Shown: piece after piece, positions 7,270 to 15,630 of the stretch
Position numbering within the stretch: the first letter of the stretch is position 1
Layout: every line of letters starts with the position of its first letter
Origin: Nitrososphaerota archaeon
GTDB taxonomy: Archaea; Thermoproteota; Nitrososphaeria; Nitrososphaerales; Gagatemarchaeaceae
Assembly (NCBI GenBank): GCA_029785615.1
Contig: JAFLZH010000002.1
Coordinates: 62,001 to 126,000 of the forward strand
Direction: 5' to 3'
DNA: 64,000 nt
Notes under the pieces: generated by a model
Told to the model about the DNA's origin: nothing
The model's database searches: none
Seen by the model: only the letters and a program-made list of their open reading frames with translations
Made by a program: the position numbers and the translations under genes

Positions 7270-7538
7270 GGATCGCAGCGACCTTGCTGGCTATCCAGGT
7301 GGTCTTCCTCGTCGCCCTGCAGGGGACCTCCATCGTGGTCATCTGGCTGCTCAACCCTCTCACGCAGTCCGCGACCGACACCTTCGCGCTCTACCTCAGC
7401 GTCGACCTGCTCGCCTTCGTCATGATGTCTTACCTGTACAGATCTAGGCGCTCCGGTGGGGAGCCTAGCTCCGCCTGGCTCGCCGTCGGCTACCTCGTCC
7501 TGGTCGTGCTGCTGGTGTCCAACCTAGCGCTCTCCTAG
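7254..7538 (+). CDS. Small membrane protein of the cytochrome b operon
   Basis: A 94-residue protein with three hydrophobic segments separated by a basic loop (YRSRRSGG). No known motif. Its ATG lies inside the end of the cytochrome b gene (16-base overlap), so it is translationally coupled and is probably a small accessory subunit of the complex. It ends four bases into the convergent ABC ATPase gene. Confidence 0.7.
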   Translation: MEGQLRIAATLLAIQVVFLVALQGTSIVVIWLLNPLTQSATDTFALYLSVDLLAFVMMSYLYRSRRSGGEPSSAWLAVGYLVLVVLLVSNLALS

Positions 7539-8518
7539 CGCACGGGCGCCGGGGTGCTCTTCTCTTCCTTGTGATATAGGAAGCAGGCCACCTCCCTCCC
7601 TCCGGCCGATGCAAGCGCGGGGGCCTTCTCCCTGCAGAGCCCGAAGGCGTACTTGCACCTGTTGCTGTACCTGCACCCCTTGGGTAGGTCGGTGAAGCTC
7701 GGCGGGTCCCCCGAAATCTTCACGTCGGCTACCTTCTTAGAAATGTCCATGGTCGGGACGCAGCTGAGCAGGTCCTTGGTGTACGGGTGCATCGGATCCC
7801 CGATCACGTCCTTCGAGGCCCCGCGCTCTACCATCTCCCCGGCGTACATCACGGCGACGCGGTCTGAGACATACTGGGCGACCGCCATGTTGTGGGTGAT
7901 GAAGAGATAGGAAGCGCCTGACTTGGACTGGAGGTCCAGGAGGAGGTTCAGGATCTGAGCCTGGATGGAGACGTCCAGGTTCGAGGTCGGCTCGTCTAGG
8001 ACCACGAACTGCGGATCCCCGACTATGGCCCTGGCGATCCCGATCCTTTGCCTCTGCCCACCCGAGAACTCGTGGACGTACCTCGACTTTGCCGAGGGGT
8101 CGAGGCCGACAAGAGCCATGGCACGAGCGGTCCTCTCCTCGATATCGGCCCGGTCCTTCATCCCAGACCCGTAAAGGGGCTCCGACACTATGTCCTTCAC
8201 ATGGAGGCGGGGGTCGAGGCTGGAATATGGATCTTGGAAGACGATCTGCATCTTCCTCCGGAGCCTGCGGAGCTCCGAACCCTTCAGTTCGCCTATGTCC
8301 TGACCGGAGAACACCACCCGCCCTGCGCTCGGCTTCACCAGCCTCAGCAGCGCGAACCCCAGGGTCGACTTGCCGCTCCCCGACTCCCCTATGACAGTCA
8401 TGACCTCTCCCTTCTTGACGGAGAGGCTCACGCCGTCCACAGGCTTCACCTCCCTGTGGACGCTCCCGAGGAACCCGGTCCTGACCTTGTAGGTGACGCT
8501 GAGCGCTTCCGCGCTCAT
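7535..8518 (-). CDS. oppF: Oligopeptide/dipeptide ABC importer ATPase, OppF/DppF type
   Basis: About 327 residues. Walker A is GESGSGKSTLG, the signature is FSGGQRQRIG, Walker B is VVLDEP, and the C-terminal Opp/Dpp extension has the clustered cysteines CRYSNRCKYAFGLC seen in this family. It pairs with the OppD-type ATPase to drive peptide uptake. ATG 8518 lies just after the OppD stop; an in-frame TTG at 8548 would overlap OppD. Last gene of a five-gene leftward operon. The transported peptide class cannot be told from sequence. Confidence 0.9.
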   Translation of the reverse strand: MSAEALSVTYKVRTGFLGSVHREVKPVDGVSLSVKKGEVMTVIGESGSGKSTLGFALLRLVKPSAGRVVFSGQDIGELKGSELRRLRRKMQIVFQDPYSSLDPRLHVKDIVSEPLYGSGMKDRADIEERTARAMALVGLDPSAKSRYVHEFSGGQRQRIGIARAIVGDPQFVVLDEPTSNLDVSIQAQILNLLLDLQSKSGASYLFITHNMAVAQYVSDRVAVMYAGEMVERGASKDVIGDPMHPYTKDLLSCVPTMDISKKVADVKISGDPPSFTDLPKGCRYSNRCKYAFGLCREKAPALASAGGREVACFLYHKEEKSTPAPVR

Positions 8519-8525
8519 CACGTCG

Positions 8526-9560
8526 TCAGTAGAGATGGCACGCGACAAAGTGGTCTTTCTCCATCTCTTTCAGAGCCGTCTCTTCAACCCTGCACCTATC
8601 CATGGCGAACTTGCAACGCGGGTTGAACTTGCACCCCGACGGGAGCTTCATGATGTCCGGCGGGGACCCCGGTATCTGCTCTATCCGCTTCTCCCCCTTG
8701 AATCCGCCTGGGATAGAGCCGATGAGCCCCCTCGTGTACGGGTGGAGAGGGTTATGCAGCACCGCCTCGGTGGGGCCGAGCTCCACCACCTCCCCAGCGT
8801 ACATCACAGCCACCCTCTGAGCCACCTGCCCGACCACCAAGATGTCGTGGGAGACGAATATGATAGACGTCCCCTCGTCCCTGCTGAGCTTCAGCAGCAG
8901 CGAGAGGACCTGGGCCTGGGTGGTGACGTCCAAGGCGGTGGTGGGCTCGTCCGCGACCAGGAGCCGGGGGCGCAGGAGGAACGACATGGCTATCATCACC
9001 CGCTGCCTTTCTCCTCCTGAGAGCTCGTGCGGATACTTCGCCGCCGTCCGCTCGGGGTCGCTTATCCTCACCTGGCGCAGCGCCTCCACCGCCTCCTTCG
9101 ACGGGGGTGCCCGTCTCTCTGGGCCCATGGAGAACCTCGGGTCCGGGCCCCGGGGGACGGAGACGCTGTCCGAGCGGAACATCTCGAGCTTGTGGTGCTC
9201 CCTCCTGGAGACCACCGCTTCGGAGAGCTGGTCCGAGACCCGCATCACCGGGTTGAGGCTGGTCATCGGCTCCTGGAATATCATGGTCATCCCCGCCCCC
9301 CTGTAGAGGTGGGCGTCCTTGCTGGGCAGCCCCACTATGTCCTTCCCCAAGACGTCGACCTTTCCCCTCGCCCGCGCGTTGGCCGGAAGGAGCTTGATGA
9401 TGGCCAGGGCGAGGCTGCTCTTCCCCGAGCCGCTCTCCCCCACCACACCGATTACCTCGCCGGCACCGACCGAGAGGTTGACCCCGCGGACCGCGCTTGC
9501 CCAAGCCGACTTGGTCCGGTAGTCTACCCACAGGTCAGAGACGGCCAGCGTCTCTGTCAT
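8526..9560 (-). CDS. oppD: Oligopeptide/dipeptide ABC importer ATPase, OppD/DppD type
   Basis: 344 residues with Walker A (GESGSGKSSLA), signature (LSGGERQRV), Walker B (LLVADEP) and the family C-terminal domain with clustered cysteines (SGCKFNPRCKFAMDRC). It forms a heterodimer with the OppF-type ATPase. A charged insert (about residues 125-165) between the Q-loop and the signature is longer than usual. The ATG at 9560 overlaps the OppC stop by four bases, so translation is coupled. Confidence 0.9.
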   Translation of the reverse strand: MTETLAVSDLWVDYRTKSAWASAVRGVNLSVGAGEVIGVVGESGSGKSSLALAIIKLLPANARARGKVDVLGKDIVGLPSKDAHLYRGAGMTMIFQEPMTSLNPVMRVSDQLSEAVVSRREHHKLEMFRSDSVSVPRGPDPRFSMGPERRAPPSKEAVEALRQVRISDPERTAAKYPHELSGGERQRVMIAMSFLLRPRLLVADEPTTALDVTTQAQVLSLLLKLSRDEGTSIIFVSHDILVVGQVAQRVAVMYAGEVVELGPTEAVLHNPLHPYTRGLIGSIPGGFKGEKRIEQIPGSPPDIMKLPSGCKFNPRCKFAMDRCRVEETALKEMEKDHFVACHLY

Positions 9561-10441
9561 CTCTGTCCCCTCAGCCTGGGGTCGAACACGTCCCGCAGCC
9601 CCTCACCTGCCAGGGCGAACCCCAACGCGAGCATCATGAGAGTGAGCCCGGGGAAGAAGGACCACCACCAGTTCCCAGGCAGCGCGCTCAGGCCGTCGTA
9701 GACCATCCTTCCAAGCTCCGGGGTCGGAGGTGACGCCCCAAGCCCGAAGAACGCGAACACCGAGTAAAGGAGGAGCACCGTCCCCATGTCAAGTGTGGCG
9801 TAGACTACCATCACCGAAGCCAGGTGGGGGATCACATGCGTCCTTATGATCCTCAGCTTCCCGAGCCCGGAAGCCTCGGCGGCGCGCACGAAGGGCATCT
9901 GTTTGATCATCAACACCTGCGCCCGCGCGAGCCTGGTGTAGAACGGCCATCCCACGATTATCAGGGCCATCTCGCTGTAGAAGACCCGGAGGCCTTCGGC
10001 ACTCGCACCCAGGATCGCGGCTATCGTGAGCGCGAGCACTATTGAGGGGAACGCGAAGAAGAGGTCCGCGACCCTAAGCACCAGCTCCTCTATCCATCCC
10101 CCGTAGTAGCCCGCGAAGGTACCGAGGAGGAGCCCGATCCCCACGCTCGCCCCGACCACCTCGAAGGGTATGGCTATGTCGATCGGGAGGGCGGCGACGA
10201 CCCTGGCGAAGATGTCCCTCCCCTCTCTGTCGGTGCCGAAGAGGTGGGCCAGGGAAGGGGAAGCGTTAGCGCTGCCGAAGTTGAGGGTGTCAGGAGAGTA
10301 GCGTGCGACGAGGTGGTAAGCAGGGGGCCAGGTCGCAAGGGCGGTGAGCACCAGGAAAGCGACCAGTATCGCCACGCCTGCCACGGTAGCCCAGTTTCCG
10401 AACACGATGCTCAGCGTTACCGACGACTCGCTCCTGCTCAA
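9557..10441 (-). CDS. oppC: Oligopeptide/dipeptide ABC importer permease, OppC type
   Basis: 294 residues, about six membrane helices, normal for the family. The N-terminal helix is followed by the FGTDREGRDIFARV segment that marks OppC/DppC proteins, and the coupling loop reads EASGLGKLRIIRTHVIP, which contacts the ATPases. The TTG start at 10441 overlaps the OppB stop. Confidence 0.9.
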   Translation of the reverse strand: MSRSESSVTLSIVFGNWATVAGVAILVAFLVLTALATWPPAYHLVARYSPDTLNFGSANASPSLAHLFGTDREGRDIFARVVAALPIDIAIPFEVVGASVGIGLLLGTFAGYYGGWIEELVLRVADLFFAFPSIVLALTIAAILGASAEGLRVFYSEMALIIVGWPFYTRLARAQVLMIKQMPFVRAAEASGLGKLRIIRTHVIPHLASVMVVYATLDMGTVLLLYSVFAFFGLGASPPTPELGRMVYDGLSALPGNWWWSFFPGLTLMMLALGFALAGEGLRDVFDPRLRGQR

Positions 10442-11505
10442 TATCCCACCCTGGTCCTCGGGTCGAGGAAGCCGTAGCCGATGTCGACAACCAAGTTGCT
10501 GAGTATGATGACCACGGTGATGAGGATGAGGCTCCCAATCAGCGAAGGCGTGTCGAAGGTGATGAGGCTCTGGGCCACGTAGTAGCCCAGCCCGTAGTAG
10601 CTGAAGACCGTCTCGACCACCAGGCTCCCGGCCACCAGCCCGGCGAACACCACCCCCATCAGTGTGAACGCCGGGAGGAGCGAGTTCCTCAGGGCGTGCT
10701 TGAAGATCACGGCGTTCTCCCTGAGCCCCTTCGCTCTGGCCGTCCTGATGTAGTCCTGGTCGAGGACCTCGAGCATGGAGACCTTGACCAGCCTGACTAT
10801 CCCGCCGAAGCCGAAGAGGACCAGGGTCACGACGGGGAGGACCGCGTGGGCCACCGCCGATGAGAAGGCCGCCCAGTCACCGACGAGAAGGGCGTTGAGG
10901 ATGGGCATGTTGTCCACAAGCCAAAAGCCGGTGACCTTCCCCGCAAGAGGGTTGTAGAACTGGAACGGAGGGACGGTGGCGCCAAGTATGGGGTTGATGG
11001 GCTGCGAGGACGGGAAGGTGTGCGTCCCGTAGGCGAAGACCAGAAGCAGCCCCAGGGCGACGAGGAATGGTGGAGCGCTCCTGACCGTGGTGTACGTCAC
11101 CTTGATCAGGCTGTCCGCTGCGCCGTTGGGTCGCATGGCTGAAACGACCCCTAGGACAGTCTCGAGGCCTATCTTGATGACGAACGCTATGAGCGTCAGC
11201 TCCAGCGTGACCGGGAGGTACTCCTCGATGAGCGACAGGACCGGCTGCTGGTAGAGTGGAGAGGTCCCCCAATTCCCCGTGAAGACGTTCATGATGTAGT
11301 AGTAGAACTGGACATACCAGGGGCTGTAGAGATGATAGGTCTGGGCCACAAGCTGGACCTGTGCCTGAGTAGACTCAGGCCCAGCCCAGATCACAGCGGG
11401 GTTCGGCGCGGCGATGTTGGTCAGGTAGAAAATAATCAGCAGCTCTCCGATGATGACGAAGAACCCGAAGAGAACCCTACGGGCTACGTAGGTGGCCAGC
11501 CCCAA
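10438..11505 (-). CDS. oppB: Oligopeptide/dipeptide ABC importer permease, OppB type
   Basis: 355 residues with six helices. The N-terminus (YVARRVLFGFFVIIGELLIIFYL) and the coupling loop (QDYIRTARAKGLRENAVIFKHALRNS) are characteristic of OppB/DppB permeases. It forms the channel with the OppC-type subunit. The TTG at 11505 follows the binding-protein stop by 9 bases. Confidence 0.9.
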   Translation of the reverse strand: MGLATYVARRVLFGFFVIIGELLIIFYLTNIAAPNPAVIWAGPESTQAQVQLVAQTYHLYSPWYVQFYYYIMNVFTGNWGTSPLYQQPVLSLIEEYLPVTLELTLIAFVIKIGLETVLGVVSAMRPNGAADSLIKVTYTTVRSAPPFLVALGLLLVFAYGTHTFPSSQPINPILGATVPPFQFYNPLAGKVTGFWLVDNMPILNALLVGDWAAFSSAVAHAVLPVVTLVLFGFGGIVRLVKVSMLEVLDQDYIRTARAKGLRENAVIFKHALRNSLLPAFTLMGVVFAGLVAGSLVVETVFSYYGLGYYVAQSLITFDTPSLIGSLILITVVIILSNLVVDIGYGFLDPRTRVGY

Positions 11506-11514
11506 CGTTACTGC

Positions 11515-13455
11515 CTAGGTTAGGGTAGCGTAGAAGGTCCCGAGCAGCGCCGCGTTCCAGGCGAACCCCTGAAGGCTCGATGAAGCGACGGTATAGGCGG
11601 TGAAGTCATCCAGCCATACGTATTGCGCCTGCTGCTTGTATATGCTGGTCATGTTGTTGTAGTACTGCTGAAGCAGCACTGGGTTCGAAGTGTGTATCGC
11701 CTCGTTGATGAGCTGGACTACCTGGGTGTTGTTGAAGTACGCAGGGTCGCCGTGGTGGCACCTCGCGGGGCAGTTCCCGAGATACGCCGATGGGTCAGAC
11801 GGCCCTACGAACACGACCGAGTTGCCGGAAATCTGGAAGGCAGGGTAGTTCGAGGAGGTCGCTGGGTTCAGTTCGTCCTCGATGATCGTCGCGAAGGCCT
11901 CAGGCGAGGGCGTGACAGTCACCCCTATCTTTGCGAGCTGCGACTGGATGATGTTCGCTTCTTCCTGGTCGGCGCTGCTGCCGGAGATGTAGATCAGGTT
12001 GAGGACAGGAAGCGTTTTGCCTCCGCTGTTTATCACGGTGCCGTTTGGCAGGTTAAGCTTGAACCCCGCCTGCGACAGAAGGTGGATGGCCATGTTCGCG
12101 TTGTAGGGGTAGCCGGGGAAGGTGGAGTTGTAGTATGCCATGGCCGGGTCCAGGGGCCCCACATAGGACTGGCTGTATCCTGCGTACACGCTGTGCTGGA
12201 TCTGGGACGCATTGACTCCGTACTCCAAGGCCAACCTGACGCCGGTGATGTTGTAGGGATACTGGTACGCGTCGATCGCCAAGAAGTCAATCGTCGGGGT
12301 CGGTCCCCAGTTGTGAACCGTGATCCCTGTGTAGTTGCTCACTTCGTGCAGGTCCGGAATCTCCACTTGGGAGATCTGGGCCACGCCCTGCTGTATGTCG
12401 CTCACACGGATCGCCTCGTTCGACTGGTAGTCGATGACCACCGTCTGAATCGACGGAGGAGTCAGCCACACGCTGCGCTGGGAAGCCGACAGCTTTGCCG
12501 CCCAGTAGTTTGGGTTTGCCTTCAGCACGACGTTCGACCCTCCGAGAGGGGTCGTCAGGGTGTAGGGCCCTGAGCCCAAGGCGTTCTTGGTCGTGTACGA
12601 ATTCGCGGTGTCTATCTGTACCCCTCCATGGGAGGTTACGAAGGCCGGGTCGACTGCGTCGCCGAGTCCGCCGGAGATCACCTGGAGGAAGTCGGCGTAT
12701 GGGAAGTCGAGGTTGATCTTCACCTGGTCCGTCCCTGACACAGAGACCGCCTGGTTGGAATACGACATTATGCTCTTGACCGTGGAGTTCGCGGCATCAA
12801 AGTGCGAGAGTATCGACGCCAAGTCGTTGGCGGCCTTCTGATACGCCTGCGTCTGGCCCGAGGGGAAGCTGTAGCCGGCGGAGGCGAGCGCCTGCTCAAC
12901 GCCGAATGGGAGCCTGATGTTACCCTTTGTCGTCGCAGTCACGTTCCCGGTGAAGCCTGCCCCTCCGTTGACGGCCAGGACCTGGCTCACGTAGGAGGAT
13001 ATGCCTAGGTTGAGGACCATCGTCCTGTAGAACGAGTACCAGATAGTGCTGGCGTTAAGGGGAGTGCCGTTGCTGAACGTCTCGGCAGGATAGAGATTGA
13101 ACGTATAGTTCAGCCCGTTGGACTCGGTCCAAGTCTGCGCGAGGACGCCCACGAAGCTGGAGCCGCTCCTGCCGTTGTAGAACACAAGTCCCTGGTACAC
13201 GTTCTGCATTATCTCCCCTCCTGGGACATCATAGCTTGACGCGGGGTCGACGCTCACGGGAGCCGGGATCTCGTCCACTGTGATGGACCCCGGAGCCTGG
13301 ACGGAAGCGCTACTTGTGGTGGTTGTGGCGCTAGAGTGACTCGGGGGAACTACCACGAAGAAATATGCTGCGCCTGCTACCACGAGGATTGCAACAACGA
13401 TCACCGCAACAGCCGCTCGGGCAATGCCTGACTTTCGCTGGCGCAACCAATCCAT
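11515..13455 (-). CDS. Membrane-anchored substrate-binding protein of the peptide importer
   Basis: 646 residues, family 5 extracellular solute-binding protein. A basic N-terminus and one hydrophobic helix (about residues 13-36) anchor it. A Ser/Thr/Val-rich linker follows, then the binding domain, with the early LAQTWTESNGLNYTFNLYP segment typical of the family. Many N-x-S/T sites suggest glycosylation. It is the first gene of the importer operon, so binding protein and transporter are co-made. On the minus strand CTTATATC at 13472-13479 is a good TATA box about 20 bases upstream of the ATG, and a TGTACA palindrome lies just beyond it. Confidence 0.9.
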   Translation of the reverse strand: MDWLRQRKSGIARAAVAVIVVAILVVAGAAYFFVVVPPSHSSATTTTSSASVQAPGSITVDEIPAPVSVDPASSYDVPGGEIMQNVYQGLVFYNGRSGSSFVGVLAQTWTESNGLNYTFNLYPAETFSNGTPLNASTIWYSFYRTMVLNLGISSYVSQVLAVNGGAGFTGNVTATTKGNIRLPFGVEQALASAGYSFPSGQTQAYQKAANDLASILSHFDAANSTVKSIMSYSNQAVSVSGTDQVKINLDFPYADFLQVISGGLGDAVDPAFVTSHGGVQIDTANSYTTKNALGSGPYTLTTPLGGSNVVLKANPNYWAAKLSASQRSVWLTPPSIQTVVIDYQSNEAIRVSDIQQGVAQISQVEIPDLHEVSNYTGITVHNWGPTPTIDFLAIDAYQYPYNITGVRLALEYGVNASQIQHSVYAGYSQSYVGPLDPAMAYYNSTFPGYPYNANMAIHLLSQAGFKLNLPNGTVINSGGKTLPVLNLIYISGSSADQEEANIIQSQLAKIGVTVTPSPEAFATIIEDELNPATSSNYPAFQISGNSVVFVGPSDPSAYLGNCPARCHHGDPAYFNNTQVVQLINEAIHTSNPVLLQQYYNNMTSIYKQQAQYVWLDDFTAYTVASSSLQGFAWNAALLGTFYATLT

Positions 13456-13490
13456 TAGTGTTGCTGATGTCAGATATAAGTAAACTTAGC

Positions 13491-13508
13491 ATGTACAAAA
13501 GTGTACAT
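13491..13508 (-). promoter_or_regulatory. Palindromic operator of the peptide-importer operon
   Basis: ATGTACA-AAAG-TGTACAT is a perfect inverted repeat with 7-base arms. It lies about 11 bases upstream of the TATA-like CTTATATC (minus strand, 13472-13479) of the binding-protein gene. Position and symmetry suggest a site for a dimeric regulator. The regulator is unknown. Confidence 0.6.
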
Positions 13509-13549
13509 TCGTCCAGCTATTGCCTCCGCGACGCTCCCGCCGGCCGCCG

Positions 13550-14680
13550 TCATCCGCGCCGTGCCCGGAGGTGCTCGGATATCCTTGAGATCCCCGCACT
13601 GATCCTCGGCGCCTCCTCGGCGCAGAACACGAGCCGGATATGGCCTTCGCCGCTTGGCCCGTACTTGACCCCCGGCATTGTCTTGACCCCCGCCTCCTCG
13701 AGCTCTGACGCCAGCCGAACCGTGTGCCTTGAGTAGGCAGAGAAGTCAGGGAACACCTCGAACCCCGCGCTGGGAGTCTCGAAGGAGACGTCCTTCACCT
13801 CGGCCAAGGCGCCCAGCATGACCCGCCTCCTCCTGTCGAGCTCTTCTATCATAGAGCGCACCGACCCCGAGCACCGGGCCAGCGCCGCGGCCCCGGCATA
13901 CTGCACGGCGTAGCTGACCCCGCCGTTGTACTCCTCCGAGAGGTGCTTTATCCTGTCGGCGTTCCTCCTGCCTGTGACCAGGTAGCCCAGACGCCATCCG
14001 GTCATGGCGTAGGTCTTTGAGAAGCTGCTGACGACGTAAAGCTGGTCGAGGAGCCCCCTGTCGTCGAGCAGGGTGTGGTGGGCGGACCCGTCATAGAGAA
14101 TCCTCGCATAGCACTCGTCGATCAGCAGTGAGACCGTCTTGTTCTCCTTCAGCAGTTCTGAGAGAGCGTCCAACTCTGCGCGGGTGCACACGCTCCCGGT
14201 CGGGTTGTTCGGGTCGCAGAGGTAGATCATCTTGGTCTTCTCCGACACCGCTGATCTCAGGGCGTCAATGTCCAACTTCCAGTGCTCCTCTTCGAGGAGT
14301 GGGACGAACACCGGCTTCACGCCGAAAGCCTCCAGTTTGTCTATGAAGGCACTGTAGGTCGGTTCAGGGACGACTATCTCGTCGCCGGGCCTGGTGGTGG
14401 CCTGCACCGAGAGCGACAATGCCTCCTGGGCGCCATGCGTCGGGCACACCTCTCCCAGCGGGTCTACCTGGACGGCCATGTCATCCAGGTAGTATTGGGC
14501 GATGGCTCTGTGCAGGACGTGTCCGTCGAACCCTCGGGCAGGGAAGTAGTGGGTGCAGCCGTTGGCCACCGCATAGTTGAACGCCTCGATGATTTTTTCG
14601 TCCGTCTTGAAGTAGGGGTCGGCGACCCACATGTTGATCGGGCCCTCGACGCCGTCACCGCGGTCCTCCGATCTGGCCAT
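13550..14680 (-). CDS. Class I/II aminotransferase (PLP-dependent)
   Basis: 376 residues, fold type I. The PLP lysine is in SSFSKTYAMTGWRLGY (about residue 218). The cofactor-binding Asn/Pro segment DPNNPTG (about 155-161), the Asp-containing LLIDECY and the C-terminal Arg motif GHIRLVF are all present, so the enzyme should be active. It resembles aspartate/aromatic aminotransferases; the amino acid cannot be fixed from sequence. ATG 14680 is two bases from an upstream frame on the other strand that I reject. It is divergent from the sulfur cassette. Confidence 0.85.
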   Translation of the reverse strand: MARSEDRGDGVEGPINMWVADPYFKTDEKIIEAFNYAVANGCTHYFPARGFDGHVLHRAIAQYYLDDMAVQVDPLGEVCPTHGAQEALSLSVQATTRPGDEIVVPEPTYSAFIDKLEAFGVKPVFVPLLEEEHWKLDIDALRSAVSEKTKMIYLCDPNNPTGSVCTRAELDALSELLKENKTVSLLIDECYARILYDGSAHHTLLDDRGLLDQLYVVSSFSKTYAMTGWRLGYLVTGRRNADRIKHLSEEYNGGVSYAVQYAGAAALARCSGSVRSMIEELDRRRRVMLGALAEVKDVSFETPSAGFEVFPDFSAYSRHTVRLASELEEAGVKTMPGVKYGPSGEGHIRLVFCAEEAPRISAGISRISEHLRARRG

Positions 14681-14804
14681 GGATGACCGTGACGTCGGGG
14701 TTCCCTATATCTCCCTTCGCCGCGCCGGCCGACAGAGGAGGGGGCAGCCTTGGACAGCCGCAGCGAGGGTGTCCGGCGAGTTGCAGGAGAAAAGGCACGC
14801 TGGG

Positions 14805-14824
14805 GTTTCTCAGAATTGAGAAAC
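14805..14824 (+). promoter_or_regulatory. Palindromic operator of the sulfur cassette
   Basis: GTTTCTCA-GAAT-TGAGAAAC is a perfect inverted repeat with 8-base arms. It lies 8 bases upstream of the TATA-like GATTTATTA (14833-14841) of the DsrE gene. An ArsR-family repressor is encoded at the end of the same operon and is the obvious candidate to bind. The core recurs at 4348-4363. Confidence 0.65.
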
Positions 14825-14874
14825 GGGTTTCCGATTTATTAGCCATCTGTGGCTGTGAACATTCGTGGATTCGA

Positions 14875-15375
14875 ATGTCCCAAGTAACATCGCTGAGGAC
14901 TGAAGAGGAGGAGGAACAGACAGAGAGGATGCTCATCATCCTCTCCAAGGGGTCGATGGACATGGCGTATCCGGCGCTGATGATAGCCACGACCGCGGCG
15001 ACGATGGGGAAGGAAGTCCACATGTTCTTCACGTTCTGGGGCCTGCAGGCCGTGAGCAAGAAGAGCGTCGGCTCGCTCAAGGTGTCCCCGGTCGGAAACC
15101 CCGGGATGCCGATGCCGAACATACTAGGCATGATCCCCGGCATGACCGCCATGGCCACCAGGATGATGGGCGGGAAGATGAAGAAGGCGAAGGTGCCGAG
15201 CATCCCGGACATGCTCAAGATGGCGAAGGACCTCGGGGTGAAGCTGCACGCGTGCTCGACCACCATGGAGGTGATGGGGGTCTCGAGGGAGGCGCTCGTC
15301 GACGAGATAGACGACGTGGTCGGCGCAGCCACCATGGTGTCGCTGGGGGAGGGTGGGCAGACCATCTTCATCTAG
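14875..15375 (+). CDS. DsrE/DsrF-like sulfur-carrier family protein
   Basis: 166 residues. Residues 17-60 form the first beta-alpha units of the DsrE fold (ERMLIILSKG), a hydrophobic Met/Gly-rich middle follows, and the conserved Cys127 (LHACSTTMEVMG) corresponds to the persulfide-carrying cysteine of DsrE proteins. It probably receives or hands on sulfane sulfur together with the TusA protein encoded next; that role is from family knowledge. The ATG at 14875 follows a TATA-like box (14833-14841). Upstream codons open in the same frame have a different composition and cross the promoter, so they were excluded. First gene of the cassette. Confidence 0.85.
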   Translation: MSQVTSLRTEEEEEQTERMLIILSKGSMDMAYPALMIATTAATMGKEVHMFFTFWGLQAVSKKSVGSLKVSPVGNPGMPMPNILGMIPGMTAMATRMMGGKMKKAKVPSIPDMLKMAKDLGVKLHACSTTMEVMGVSREALVDEIDDVVGAATMVSLGEGGQTIFI

Positions 15376-15384
15376 GTGATCAAA

Positions 15385-15630
15385 ATGTCGACAACAGAGC
15401 AACGCAAAGTAATCGATTCGAGGGGGAGCTTCTGCCCAGGGCCGATCACTGACCTCTTCAAGGCATACAGGAGCGCTCAGCTGGGAGATGTCATCGAGCT
15501 CCTGGCTACCGACCCGGCAGCAAAGGCTGACGTCACCGCCTGGACGCAGAAGAGCGGCAACGAGCTCGTGGGGATAGTAGACGAACAGGGATACGCCCGC
15601 ATCACTGTGAGGGTGACGAAGAAGAGATGA
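15385..15630 (+). CDS. TusA/SirA-family sulfur carrier
   Basis: 81 residues with the diagnostic N-terminal DSRGSFCPGP (Cys17), the persulfide-bearing cysteine of TusA proteins, and the small beta-alpha-beta fold after it. It should relay sulfane sulfur between the DsrE-like protein and the flavoprotein. ATG 15385 is favoured because GGTGAT stands five bases upstream; GTG 15376, directly after the previous stop, is possible. The stop overlaps the next start (ATGA). Confidence 0.9.
   Translation: MSTTEQRKVIDSRGSFCPGPITDLFKAYRSAQLGDVIELLATDPAAKADVTAWTQKSGNELVGIVDEQGYARITVRVTKKR

Noticed and set aside
14683-14874. Upstream extension of the DsrE-like frame
   Set aside because: It would cover the palindrome and TATA-like box, and its residues do not resemble the DsrE family.
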